A stretch of 64,000 nt of DNA, taken from NCBI GenBank assembly GCA_030248215.1, contig JASANG010004036.1, positions 23,698 to 87,697 of the forward strand. Direction: 5' to 3'. The first letter of the stretch is position 1; every line of letters begins with the position of its first letter. Shown here one piece after another: positions 50,290 through 61,509 of this stretch. The DNA is from Enoplolaimus lenunculus (Eukaryota > Nematoda > Enoplea > Enoplida > Thoracostomopsidae). Position numbers and translations under genes: made by a program. The notes beneath the pieces are model-generated. The model did not search any database. It was not told the DNA's origin and saw nothing but the letters and a program-made list of their open reading frames with translations.

Positions 50290-53200
50290 TGTTTTAGCAA
50301 CAGTTGACACTGTATTGTTTTGTAGTAGCCAGTTCCAAGTCCTTAGATCCGTTTAAAGTAGGGTTTGCAGTCCGAGAGCTGTCGCGACTGTGACTGGATG
50401 ATTCCATAGTGTTTAGGATAGTACTGAAACCCGAATGCAGCTGCTCCAGAGATGATCGAGTGGATCTCGCTAGACATTCTTCGTCTTTTGCTATTTCGGG
50501 AGGCGGTGGATACAGCACACGGTTAGGCGCGTAACCAGCTTTTGCTGCTTGACATACTTAATGCGGATCCAGTTTTGCACTTTCTTTCGTTTTGCGTTAG
50601 CGCCTAGCGCGGTTTTCGCTTCCAAAACGGTTGCTTTTTGACTCTGGAATACCGATGTTTACACGTTGCGCGGCGTATTCGGTTATAGTGTTAATCGATG
50701 GCAAAGATGATCTAGTTCTGAACATGCAACAACAAATTGAGCCGAGAGCGTCTCGTTGTGTTCTTTGACTGGCAGCATATGGCATTCTTCATGCAAGTGA
50801 TCGCTCGCTAGATGCCATCTGTAGACATCCCGTTGCAGTACGCAGCGCGGCCAGCCATCAACTTCTGGAACTTTGTTCCGTTGTTTGATTCTGGTGGCGA
50901 TGTTTCTGCAGTGCGGAACGAACCTAAACATGGTGTCTTACGTAACGTCAAGATCTTCGGTTGCCTTTCAAGAGAGTATCTCGTTGCCGAGTAGCACTTG
51001 AGAATGAACGGTCGTCTCTAGTGAAAGTAGTTAGCAGAGCCACTGCGGATTTGGAGTTGGAAAGTTGCAGATTCTTGGCAGCTAGGGCGTCTTTCAGGTT
51101 GGGCAGGTAATTGTTGAGCGACTCAACAACTGGCTGGACTTTCAGCCCACTTGAAAAAACCATGCTATCGTCAGCGTAGCTCACGATTTTGACATTTTCA
51201 TCTGCTGGGGACGGAAGATCAGTCAGATAGAAATTGAACAAGATATGTGAAATGACGCTGCCTTGGGGGACGCCAAAATGTATTGCTCGCGCCGGACACT
51301 TTGCATAACCGAAGATGGTGCAGGCTTTACGTCCACGCAGGTAACAGCTCAACCAGCGGGTGATGACACCTGGCAGTTGAGATTTCGTGTGAATGTTGAG
51401 CAAAATGGTGTGGTCAACACAATCGCAGGCCTTCGATCGGTCGAGGGTAGCTATTACCGTTCGATCAGCGGGTTTTCATTGGTTGAAGCCATTAACCATG
51501 AGTGCTTGCTCCTGAATCCGTGCTGAAGTGTAACTGCGAGCAGGTGCTCCTTCAACAAGAATAATCTTAGCTGCTGGCCAAAGTAACGAGATTGGGCGGT
51601 AAGATTTTGCTTGTGGGTCCTTACCAGGCTTGAGCAAAGGAATGACAGCAGTCTTCGATGTCCCTGAATACAAAACTCCATCGACGCTGATTTCTGTTCG
51701 TTAACTAGTCAACGACAGTTGCTATAAATTCAATCTGCGAAGTAGTCGTCGATAATCTGAACAATATCAAACCATCGACGCTTTCTAGTTTTCGAGTTCT
51801 AGCCAACGACAGTTGTTTGAAATTGGATTTTCGAAGTGGCCGTCAATGCCTTTGGAATAGAAGTTAGAGTAGGAGCATGTACCATGGCTTTTAGCGGAAA
51901 GTAGTTGTAGTTGTCTGTACAACAAAATTTCTATTACATACAGTTACTTAAGCAGAATTGTTGGTACCAAAGACAACTACTAAAATTCAGCAAAGGTGCC
52001 AATTACAACTGCTGTGTATTTTAGATCACTAAATGACAAGTGCTAAAATTCATTTAAAACACAACTACATTTACAGGTTTTGGATTTTCTAGGCTTTGTC
52101 GTTTGTATTTATAAATAACGAAAAATTCAAATTTTAACCAACGCCAGCGCTGTTTTTAAATAGCAAAAGTCGTCAACCGTAGCCGGTGAAAATTTCCACA
52201 TCGTGTACCCAAATTAATGTAAACCACGCATTATCTTGAGCGATCACCATTGAGATTCTTTGGGTGAGTTCCACGATACGAGGGTCCAGGTGATTAACCC
52301 CTCTCAAAGTGTCTCTTTCAGTGCCAAGGTTGCGCGCCACGAGCGGTACAAGTGGTTTAACGACGGCCATGTCGACTGCGTTTTATTGACTTCGTTGATA
52401 ATGCTGCGAAAGATCTTTTCGCCAGTTCGAGCGTCTTCTGGTCGAGAAGCTGTGCTGAAACGCTGTTATGTCAGTTCAGTAAAGCCGCTCCAGTTTGCAT
52501 TGTTAAAATTGACGAAGGTCGTTTCCGGAGCCAATATTTGACGAGGTTCGCAGCCAGCTGACAGGATGATAGCTAGGTGGTCTGACGCTAGAGCCGTGTG
52601 CGTGCTCCATTCGGTCTCGATAGCTATACTATCATTCGCCAACGAGAGATCTGGAGATCTTGCGTTGCCGTTTTGCGGCAATCTTGTAGGCGAATCTTCG
52701 TTAAGTACAGTGAAGTTAGATCCATCAATCTCGTCAGACAGCTCGGTACCTGGTGTGTCTGCCATAGAAGAGAACCAAAGGGGATCGTGTGCATTGATGT
52801 CACCCACGTTGATTGCATCAGAGAAAGCCAGAAATTTGCGAGACTAGCCTTGTACCCCGTGTGGCGGCTTGATTGTGGTGGAAAGTATATGTTGATGATA
52901 ATCAGTTCACCATCAACTCATCTGACTTTGATGGTTTGCACCTCCATGACACCGTCGCGCCTGCTGGTAACGGAATTGGTTGGTTGGTATATAACAGCTT
53001 TCTGTATGTAGAAAGCAAGCCCTCCTCTTAGTTGTTTCTATCGCAGTGTACAATTGAGTAGCCTGGGATGTTGGGGTCCTTCACAGACGGTCCTTGTTCC
53101 GTTTCCAGGATGGCAGCAACGTGGATGTTTTTCTCTACGAGAAACGTCGCGAGTTCCGATGCCTTCCATTTTAGCTCATTGATGTTGAGCTGCAAGATGT

Positions 53201-53520
53201 TCAGGCCTTTTTGTTGAGAGTTGTGGCGAGCCGGTCCGGCAATGAGTGCCCTTGTACACGCCGTAGACGTAATCGCACAAGGACACGATGCCACTACATT
53301 GGCGACGTGTGTGAACCTATCGATCGCAGCTGGTGCAATGAATCGAGTTGTAAAACGCAAATGTTCCGCACACAGAACATGGGAATCTAACACGACATTT
53401 GAGTCCAGGATTAGATTCAATGCAGGCCATCAAAAGGAGGAGCGGGAGCAGCGTTGCCGGCATAGGCTGCCCCTTCAACAAAAGCCAAGCATGGGGATTT
53501 TAGGACTGGAACAGGGAAAC
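50290..53520 (-). mobile_element. Decayed I/Jockey-type LINE
   Basis: Pieces of one non-LTR retrotransposon lie in order on the minus strand, in different frames. The endonuclease start LNILQLNINELKWKASEL is at 53028-53420, and its middle, with GDINAHDPLW and SDHLAI, is at 52466-52807. The RT start KPGKDPQAKSYRPISLL is at 51476-51673. The RT core, with VPQGSVISHILFNFYLTDLP and YADD, is at 50948-51403. The region GPHCRN-like to HLHEECHMLPVKEHNE is at 50683-50931, and the C-terminal LEQLHSGF segment is at 50294-50518. Several frameshifts and an insertion between 51690 and 52165 make it inactive. The clade call (I/Jockey group) rests on the EN and YADD context. ORF1 is not clearly recognised. 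Confidence 0.85.
51690..52165. other. Non-LINE-like insert and local duplication inside the LINE
   Basis: Two imperfect copies of a roughly 100-bp unit (both with CAACGACAGTTG) lie at about 51705-51865. An AT-rich stretch then follows to 52165 without coding similarity. The unit may be duplicated LINE sequence; the rest is unassigned. Confidence 0.4.
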
Positions 53521-54200
53521 TTGTGTCCATTTGCTGCAGGGTCGCTCTGTGGATAGGCAGAAAAGAACAGAATTCGTATTTAGTATTTGTTGTGATTTCG
53601 AAGTTCCAAACATTAAACTGACTTGCCAAATGTTAATACAGAAAAACTGTTTACAAGCAACATCGGTCACTAATGCCACATTTTTCACCTAAAAATTGGC
53701 TGCCATAGCTATGTATTTATCACGCGAAAAATGAAGACATGGTCGCACAGACATGTGTATTCAATTTTGAATTATAGTCGAGATTTTTCTTAAGTTTTGT
53801 GTATTTAACCTAAAACTGAACTTTTGAGTGGACGAAGATCGGTTTTATAGTCATTTTTTGTCCTAACTATGCAGCGTGTGGCCAATGTTATCCAAAAGAC
53901 TGTCGCATATTCTCGGGACAGCAAGGTACTAAGAGTACACGCAATCAATACAACTGGGACAGTGGGTACAGTTGAAAGGGGATAGTTGGTGCAGTACCGA
54001 CAGCGGGGCAGTTGGGACAGAAAGATATTAAAAATAAACGGAAACTGAAACAGGAAACAGATAGCGGTCAATAACGGGAGCGGAACGGAAAACGGACATT
54101 GAGGTAGAAGAATTTCAAAGATGTTTTATTTTTTCTGCCAACGCAATAAACACGTGCAAGAATTCCGTAACTTTTATATGATTTCGAACATGCCTTTGCA
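53521..54200. other. Stretch between LINE and LTR element, with a MITE fragment
   Basis: At 54015-54150 the words AACGGAAACTGAAACAGG, AACGGACATTGAGG and TTTTTTCTGCCAACGCAAT match the GTGTAACCGG-type MITE family (11407-11797). Only that part of the element is present. From 53521 to 54014 I see nothing recognisable. Confidence 0.5.
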
Positions 54201-54702
54201 TTGTAGTAAACCCTGTAACAGTTAATACAGCATTACTATGTAACGTCGCACGGTCAACACTCGTGAGTGTCTTCCAAAAATATACCAGAATTGGATTACA
54301 ATAACATTCAAGAGCGTATTCCGTGGGTTACCCTAAAACACTTTTCTATTCTCGAATACCACTATCTAAATCACCAAACTTTATACTTCACAAAGAGCAG
54401 TACACTTCGGCAATAAAAAATAAAATTTTCACACACAACTACGTGTCAGACCCAAGAGTTCTCAACAAAACAGGATACACAGACTTTTCCACAATTAAAA
54501 AATAATAATCCGATAGGATGTTCAAATATGACACAAAATTTCCACTGATTACTGCGTAAATGTCGTGAAACAATTCGTAGTCACTACTTGTATCGAACCC
54601 CACAAACCTCTACTAAGGCCACACAGGCCACCAATTACTACTGCACACAGCAACAAACAAAACTAATTTACCAATAGGCAATGAATGAGTAAAACGGCAG
54701 TG

Positions 54703-54716
54703 TGTCCTTAAGGACA
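54703..54716 (-). other. Hairpin box 3 (in the LTR)
   Basis: TGTCC-TTAA-GGACA forms a 5-bp stem with a four-base loop. On the minus strand it is followed by CACTGCCG, a variant of the box after hairpins 1 and 2. Confidence 0.5.
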
Positions 54717-55090
54717 AACCAAACTCTGCTATTTTTCTATAAACTACTTATCTGCGGTCTATACTTCCGTAGGCACACAAACACTGTCTTCTGAGACTTT
54801 TCCGGAAATATGTCCAAAAATGTTCAAACTTGGGGTTTGGAAACACAAAGTAATTCACACCCAGGGCTTCCCCAAAATCAAGACTTAGACCGCAAATTAT
54901 CTAAACAAAACTCCAATATTTTGCACACAGCTCTATAACAGTTCCGAACACTAGCACACTTGTGCTCTAACCAAGCGAATAAATCCAAATAAACTCAGAA
55001 GCTAATAACCGTCAATTCGTAATAACAACCGGCAACAACTCTGCCGCGATACACAACTGAAGCCCCTTCTCTGGATGCAAGCGCACGACC

Positions 55091-55098
55091 CTTTTATA
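55091..55098 (-). promoter_or_regulatory. TATA box of the LTR promoter
   Basis: On the minus strand TATAAAAGGGTCGTGCG is followed about 35 bases on by TTCAGTTG, which resembles an initiator (TCAGTT). This arrangement is usual for LTR promoters and gives the transcription direction as leftward. Confidence 0.6.
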
Positions 55099-55901
55099 CT
55101 CGTAAAATTAAAGGGCAGCATGAACTTTATCGACTTCACAAAACTCTAAAGAATTTCCGAAACTTAAATGCTTAATTTAATTTATAAATCTTATGGGTTT
55201 TTTCTAATAGATTTCTAGCAAAAATTTACCACAAAATTATACAAAAAACTTATTTTGACTTAATACTTGGGTTTTTATAACCATTTTTGAAATTAAAATT
55301 TGAAGTAAATTCTCCGAATTAAATATTTTGACCAGAATTCCAAGTTTCGAAAACAACCCTGATCTTTAAAATTGCATAAAAAGTCAAAAAATCCCATGTT
55401 TTGTCGAAAATCCACAAAATTCAAAACAAAATTTTCGCTAAAATTTACAAAAATTTACCTAAAAACTAAGCTTTGACTAGAATCTACAAATTTCAAAACA
55501 AAATTATTCCGCAAATTCAAGTAATTCCACGAACTAATAAATATTTTGACTTCGCAGGGTTGTTTCACCAGTCTTCTAATTCTCAGAAGTACCCTTCTTG
55601 TCGTTTTAGAAAAGGGGAAGTTGACTGTACGGTTTCTAGAATATTAATCAAATTACGGGGAGTACTTGTTAACTTAATTCAAGTTTAAGTGAAACTTTTC
55701 AGTAATCAATGAGTTATCCGATATACGCGGCAAACAATTCGGAGTCAGCGCTCTCTAACGCCCTAACACAATAAAAACAAAAAAGGAAAAACCGCAGCAG
55801 AGAAAAAAAAAAAAGGCAAAACAAGTTCGGAGTCAGCACTCTCAAAACAGTTTTATTAGAAATGGCAAAAATGAAATCCCCAGATTTTTTTTTACTCCTC
55901 A

Positions 55902-55919
55902 GGTCCCCCCTTACTCTCT
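55902..55919 (-). other. Probable polypurine tract
   Basis: On the minus strand AGAGAGTAAGGGGGGACC directly precedes TGAGGAG, the probable LTR start. A purine run at this place primes plus-strand synthesis in LTR elements. Confidence 0.5.
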
Positions 55920-56700
55920 AAACCAACCCGCTCTCGAATATATGAGTGGGTCGCAAGATCACATTTTAAACTGCAACCTGCAATTACAACTGTACCATAC
56001 ATTGCGAATAGTAAGCCACAAGAACATATACACACGCACATGCCGATATATCAAAATTTTTAACACGCCTAGCATTAGCAACCGCAGCAATAAAAAGATA
56101 ACTAACAACAACAACAACAATAGTAATTGCACATTTTATATACGCACACATACATACAACCACACATTCTACATAACTTACTCACTTACAATTTTTACAG
56201 AAAAATAAAAAATAAAAATTAATGAAAGGGGGAAACCCCCAAAAAAACAAAAAAACTAAATATGAAAAAATTTAAGGAGCGTACGGGTATGCTGCGAAAA
56301 TAATACTCCAAGTGTAATCGCCCAAAAAAATAAAAAGGGGGGAATAAAAAAAAATAAACCCCCCCCAAAAATTTTTAAAAAAACCCACAAAACACCCCTC
56401 TCTCCCTAACACCAACCCCCCAGACACCAAAAACAACACACCCATTTCCCCCCACACAAAAAAACCCCAAAACCACACAAAAAACCTAAAAACAAATAAA
56501 AAATAAACAACCCCCACCACCCCCACACACCCACAACAAAACACATCAACAACCGTCCGTCAGAGATCGCCAAACGTTCGAAGCTAATAACCACAATCAA
56601 TCACAGCAATTAACACAACCAGATCTGGTAATACCAGCGTAGACAAACCTAAAACTAAAACCATTATGAAATAATAATACAATTGAATCTTTGATAGTAT
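55920..56700. repeat. Low-complexity stretch between NADAR ORF and LTR
   Basis: The plus strand is mostly A and C, including (AAC)n near 56101-56117 and a long A/C-only block at about 56330-56530. Open frames on both strands here are compositional artefacts. At 56665-56585 (minus) there is a 26-codon ATG frame after hairpin 2, hydrophobic in translation, which I would not call a gene. Confidence 0.6.
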
Positions 56701-56720
56701 ACATAGATATTACAAAGAAC

Positions 56721-56742
56721 CCGGAAGTGTGCTCTTACGAGC
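56721..56742 (-). other. Hairpin box 2 (downstream of the NADAR ORF)
   Basis: On the minus strand GCTC-GTAA-GAGC forms a 4-bp stem with a GNRA-type loop and is followed by ACACTTCCGG. Compared with hairpin 1 the stem bases differ in pairs while the loop and the following box are the same. Confidence 0.6.
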
Positions 56743-56967
56743 CAGGCGATCACTCAGTAACCAAATACGAATGAACAAAAAACAAACTCCCAGAAAGCAA
56801 CCAATTTTTATTTTATTTTTCTTTCCTTAAAAACGCAGAAAATAATAATAAAAATAATAATAACAATTCTTATTTGAAACAACCTGATATCCCGCATCAA
56901 CGATTACTATAAATGTACAAAGCACCAAAAAGATCCTTAAATAATAAAGCGAAGGCACCACAGTGAG

Positions 56968-57552
56968 CTAGCAATACCAGTATGTAATCTCAAATGCCGG
57001 TTGCGACTTGTCACCGAAACTACGTGCTTCTGTATTAAAATCTGCATTGTTAGACGTGGTTCGCAAATGTTTTCTAACCCGCATTAGAACCTTTCCCATC
57101 TCGTTTTTTCCAGGCCACTTGGCATACTTCAAAAATTTTGAATCCTGTTGCGAAACTCCTGTGCCCCAAAACAAATCGTATTTATTTGCTTCCGCTAAGA
57201 GACATTGATCGGTGTGTAATAAAGCACATTTTAATTTACGATTTTGTGAAAATTTTCCGATTACTCCGCGCTCCATGATGGCAACTTTGTCTTTGTGCCA
57301 TGCGGTTAATAATTTGCGTCCGCAAAAAGAATCATTCATCAACTTTTGTTCCGCTATCATCAGTCTTTTTATTACCTTAGGATCTGTTGTTTGCAAAATT
57401 TGTTTCGCCAGATTAGAACGGCCTAGTTGTTTCGCTTTAGTATACTGATAATATTGTTCTACTGATGAGTATTCCTGCTTATCTACTACGAAGCTGGCTA
57501 AATAAAAATTAGAAAACACATGGGATTCTCCACAGAATGGCACTATAATCAT
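56968..57552 (-). CDS. NADAR-domain (YbiA-like) protein in the LTR element
   Basis: NADAR/YbiA proteins are N-glycosidases. YbiA acts on riboflavin-pathway intermediates, and other members have been linked to removal of ADP-ribose from nucleobases. The ATG at 57552 gives 194 residues, close to the usual domain length (about 150-180). Family landmarks in order are VFSNFY near the start, SSVEQYYQYTKA with the conserved glutamate, FCGRKLLTAWHKDK, LFWGTG, and WPGKNEMGKVLMRVRKHL near the end. It lies after the helicase ORF in the same direction. A splice-acceptor-like TTAAAATTAACAG ends 22 bases before the ATG, and AAAG|GTAAGT lies just before that, so it may be expressed from a spliced mRNA. Domain call firm; role in the element unknown. 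Confidence 0.85.
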   Translation of the reverse strand: MIIVPFCGESHVFSNFYLASFVVDKQEYSSVEQYYQYTKAKQLGRSNLAKQILQTTDPKVIKRLMIAEQKLMNDSFCGRKLLTAWHKDKVAIMERGVIGKFSQNRKLKCALLHTDQCLLAEANKYDLFWGTGVSQQDSKFLKYAKWPGKNEMGKVLMRVRKHLRTTSNNADFNTEARSFGDKSQPAFEITYWYC

Positions 57553-57817
57553 TTTGGTTATACAAATCCTACCACTGTTAATTTTAACAATATACTTACC
57601 TTTAGGATATCGCACAAGGAACCACAATCAAATCGACGTTGATGAAGATGATAATTAGCAACACACGATCAGGAAAGCACTAACAAACAATTAGCCAGCC
57701 ACTTTTTGAAAGATTTGTTTATATTTAATTACATTCAGGACACATTGATAAGAATACAATAACGTAATTACATTATTTATAACTACTAAGTTAGCGAGCA
57801 CAGGACCACAAAATTTT

Positions 57818-60800
57818 TTATTCTGAATCAGAAATTGGGTTCGCCAGACACGTGCGCATGTGTATGAATTGCTTGACACCTGACGACATCGGCTCAATAA
57901 AAGCATTCGACTCACTGCATTCCCTTAAAGCTTCACGAATTAAAGGTTGATCTAGAAAGTGCAAGGTATTACAGATAAAAAAATTTATTTTTCGGGCTCG
58001 GGTGAGGGTAACATTTACTCGCCGGTACTCGGACAAGAATCCCATAGGGTGAGGTTGCCCACAAGCGTCAACAGATGGTAATGATCTCACTAAACTAATT
58101 ATCATAAAATCCCGCTCATCTCCCTGCCAAATGTTCGCACAACCAATTTTTATTTCTGGGTACTGGGTGCCAACCAACTGTTTAAGAATGTCGGCTTGCA
58201 CTGCATAGGCAGCATTGATTCCAATACTACCGGGTTCAATGAACCCCTGATGTATTAACAAATCCGTTAGTTTACAGACGGCTGCAACCTCATGCCGATT
58301 GTATAAGCTCACCCCGTGATATTTATGCACGCTTTCAATATGCCAGAAAACGTTCGATTTACCGAATGGAATCTTTCGAACACATGGCCAATGCGTATTA
58401 CTAAGCTCGTGTCCAGACGCACACACTAAAGGTGTGTCAGAGTACACAACTCGATTGGGAGGCGTAAGTAATGCATCAACCGAACGGTAATTTTCATAAA
58501 GCTGTATAATCTTACAGTGATGGTTATTCTGGGCTAGAGTTAACAAGAGCTCCATTCCCGACTCTTCCGCTCCAAACTGCCACAGTACGCGGTTCGTAAC
58601 ATACGCTGGCAATTGGTGCACATCCCCTAGTAGAATAATCTGACCTGCAGTCGCTAAAGGTAATACCACAGACATTCTAGGTAGATCAACGGATGCCGCT
58701 TCATCGATCGCAACCAAATCAAAAATACTACGTCCTAAGTTTGAATCACACGTGGTAGTACTAAAGGTGTTTAAACTATTCACCAGATCCATGATAGCCA
58801 AATCCATGGTGCAAACAATAACCCTATGTTTCAACAGACTTCCCGAAGACGAAATCTCACGAAAACATGCCGAAGATACACCATTTGGATCTGCTCTACT
58901 AGCACAACATGGTTGTAGTATCTGATCTAAACTACCTATGTCATACCCACGACGCAAGTATCTCAGTAAAATCGTGACGGTCGCGGACAAGTCATTTCCT
59001 AACGCCGTCAAATTCTGTACAATTTTCAGTGCTAAGATGTTAGCAGCAGCATTAGTACTTGTCACACACAGGAATCGTTTGTGCGGATTGTTCACCGCCA
59101 GAACAGAAACGATTCTTGCTAATGTGCTGGTCTTACCCGTGCCAGGAGGCGCTTTACACAGAACAATCTTTGCCTCATTCAATATCGCGTGAAAAACCTG
59201 TTGTTGGTTATAATTCAACAAACTAATGAAGTCTTGTCCAAAAACTGATGAAACCCACTCATTTCTATTCTGTGTCAAAGTATTCAGCATGCCACAAAAA
59301 AGAAACCCATACAGCGACCTCCAAGCAACAAAGAACCGTTGAATAAATCGTTTTCGGCGACTTTCAGCGAGCACCTCTGGATCGTTTTTACTAGGTACTC
59401 CGCTATTCCCCTCCTGTTCTGACGTATCAACCTCGATTACTTCGCTTGACATGTCGGATGACTCAGCTTTCACGATTGTTGTCTCTTGACCCGTCGAGCT
59501 TTGTCTCTGTATGACACAGTTCAGCAAAGAAATTAGATACTCAAGTGCCGGGCCCATCACCGGAATTATCGACACATTCTGCAGTTCCCTAACCTTTGGT
59601 CCTTGGCAAAACATACCTCGCGCACCTTTATTCAACTTAAGCACTACCCAAGTTTGATTATCACCTGCATTCTGGGTACCCACAACAGCAGCCAACACCT
59701 TTACGTCCCAATCCGGATGCACCAAACAAACTAAACGACCACTAAGTTTAAGGTTGTGGAATTCATGGCTCATAGTACTCACCGTCAGAAACAGAGAATC
59801 AGCAGGAACTTTCTGAAACTCTGCCATATCCGCTAAAGAATACTGCCCTATATCCTCAAAATCAGTGGCGACAGTTAGTGCAACCTGGTTCAGGGCCGCA
59901 CGAGGAGGATCATCTTCCTCGAATTGAATCTGACCCAACAGCTCAGCTAAAATCCTATGAGGAAAATTTGAAAAAGTCAACGGCTGCATTGGGTCAAGCA
60001 ACATCACGAGATCGTCACGGTTTGCTAAGTTCGGTACATCGGCAGGTAATTCCGGCGAAACCTGTCGATGATACACTGGCCGTTGGAACAAAGTCAAAGC
60101 TGGGGCCGCTGCAAATTGGGTCCACACAGCGAAATACGGTTCAAGCTGTGTATTTGTAATTTTGGTAGGCTTCAAGCAACGACTGATGGTCGCACTTTCT
60201 TTGGGTTCATTCGGAACTCCAAAGTTGGTAGCTGGTACCAGAGACAAATGTCCTACCTGAGCATCTGCACTGGATCGTTGGACAAGTCCAGCTAAACACT
60301 GTTCGATTTGTTCATCAAGGTTAAGATCACTATAATCCCACTGAATAACAACTGTGATCGGTGTAAACTTTTCAACCCCGCTACGTGACTGAAACCTGAC
60401 CCACATCTGCAACTCATAATAATACAATCCAAGGCGTCCCTCACTGTGCAAGTTCACAAAGAATGTTGGTGATCTATTCTGACGAAGCGGCATTACGGAG
60501 CAGAACAAACGTCCCTCCATGGTGACATGATCAGGGGTGCGCGGCACAAACAACGCTAGCGGCAAGCGACTGCTAGTGGTAGCATCAAATAACAGTACTG
60601 GGTTTTGGTCGAAATCCGACGACCCGCACAAGATCGGCAAATCTGGAACATCCGGTGCCCACGCTGCGCCACGATGAAAAACTGCCTGGCCGTGTTCGGC
60701 TCCCACAAACTGGACAATCACGTGCGCATCATCCACGGACCTCTTCAATTTTAGTTGGATACCCACTCGGTGTCGTTCCAACCACTTCTGATGCTGTATC

Positions 60801-61262
60801 AAAGATTGGCCAATTGGACTGAACCGAAATTTTTCAAGTTTGATACTATCAAGATGAAAAGGTGTCCAAAAATGCATTGAATCCGAGGCTATAATTTTGC
60901 AAACTGGGCACAGGGTCATCGGGCAGTTAGCTAAGTTTGAAGGCCACGTAATGTACGACACAAACTGCTCCAAGACATCCCATAAAGCTGTACTAGATTC
61001 AGTCGGGGCGTCGAGACTCAACTCCGTTAGAACTGATCGCATTGAATGAATAGGCAAGTAAGTCGAGATGCAACTCAGTGTTTCCACTAGGTTAGACGTG
61101 GACTGCGGCTCAGTTCCTAACGCCGTATGCAACAAACATATGCCCACGAGGTTGGTGACCGCCGGTGGGATCCCTGCCCGAGCACTGTCTTCAATAAGTG
61201 GGTGAACAGCAACTCCAGGAACGTCCATCGATTCAGCTCCCTGAATCGCTACGGCGGACATG
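57818..61262 (-). CDS. SF1 (UPF1/DNA2-like) helicase in the LTR element
   Basis: The frame starts at the ATG at 61262 (MSAVAIQGAESMDVPG) and runs 1147 residues. The N-terminal half has no family I recognise; it includes a CPMTLCPVC cluster that could bind zinc. The C-terminal half has the SF1 motifs in order: Walker A APPGTGKTST, Walker B VAIDEAASVDLPR, motif III LLGDVHQLPAY, motif IV YENYRSVD, motif V WQGDERDFMIISLVRS and motif VI NVTLTRARK. Such enzymes unwind RNA or DNA 5' to 3' using ATP. It lies 250 bases after the end of pol and before the NADAR ORF, all in the same direction. The family is firm; what it does for the element is unknown. Confidence 0.9.
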
Positions 61263-61305
61263 ACGAGAAATACACAATAACCAACTATCACTTAGCAAAT
61301 TAACT

Positions 61306-61328
61306 CCGGAAGTGTGTCCTTACGGACA
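61306..61328 (-). other. Hairpin box 1 (before the helicase ORF)
   Basis: On the minus strand TGTCC-GTAA-GGACA forms a 5-bp stem with a GNRA-type tetraloop, followed by CACTTCCGG. It lies about 45 bases before the helicase start codon. The same stretch upstream (61345-61410) also contains TTTCCCG and CGGGAAA as a second possible stem. Confidence 0.6.
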
Positions 61329-61509
61329 TAACGAGAAGTGTTTCCCGAAATTTTCGAGCAGTATCACTCCTGCACCAGCAAAAATTCCCCCCGTCGGGAA
61401 ACAAACACTCGCGATAAATACTTACTAAAAATATTTGTAACAGTTTATCAATAATACACGGGTCCTAAAAAGTTAAACACATAAACCGGTGTAGTCCTTA
61501 ATTTTTTTC

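Larger units (their letters stand above)
54200..55901 (-). repeat. Probable 3' LTR of the Gypsy-type element
   Basis: The region is non-coding. It carries a promoter-like TATAAAAGGG on the minus strand and follows a purine-rich tract. The likely inner end is TGAGGAG (minus strand, near 55901). The outer end is placed near 54200 because a MITE fragment ends at 54150. Without the partner LTR these limits are inferred. A word of about 20 bases (TCGGAGTCAGC and flanks) occurs twice, at 55731-55755 and 55816-55843. Confidence 0.5.

Noticed and set aside
55942-56208. Plus-strand frame with poly-N
   Set aside because: It is driven by (AAC)n and CACA simple repeats, on the strand opposite to the LTR element.
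56272-56600. Minus-strand open frames rich in F, G, V and W
   Set aside because: They are compositional products of the A/C-only tract.
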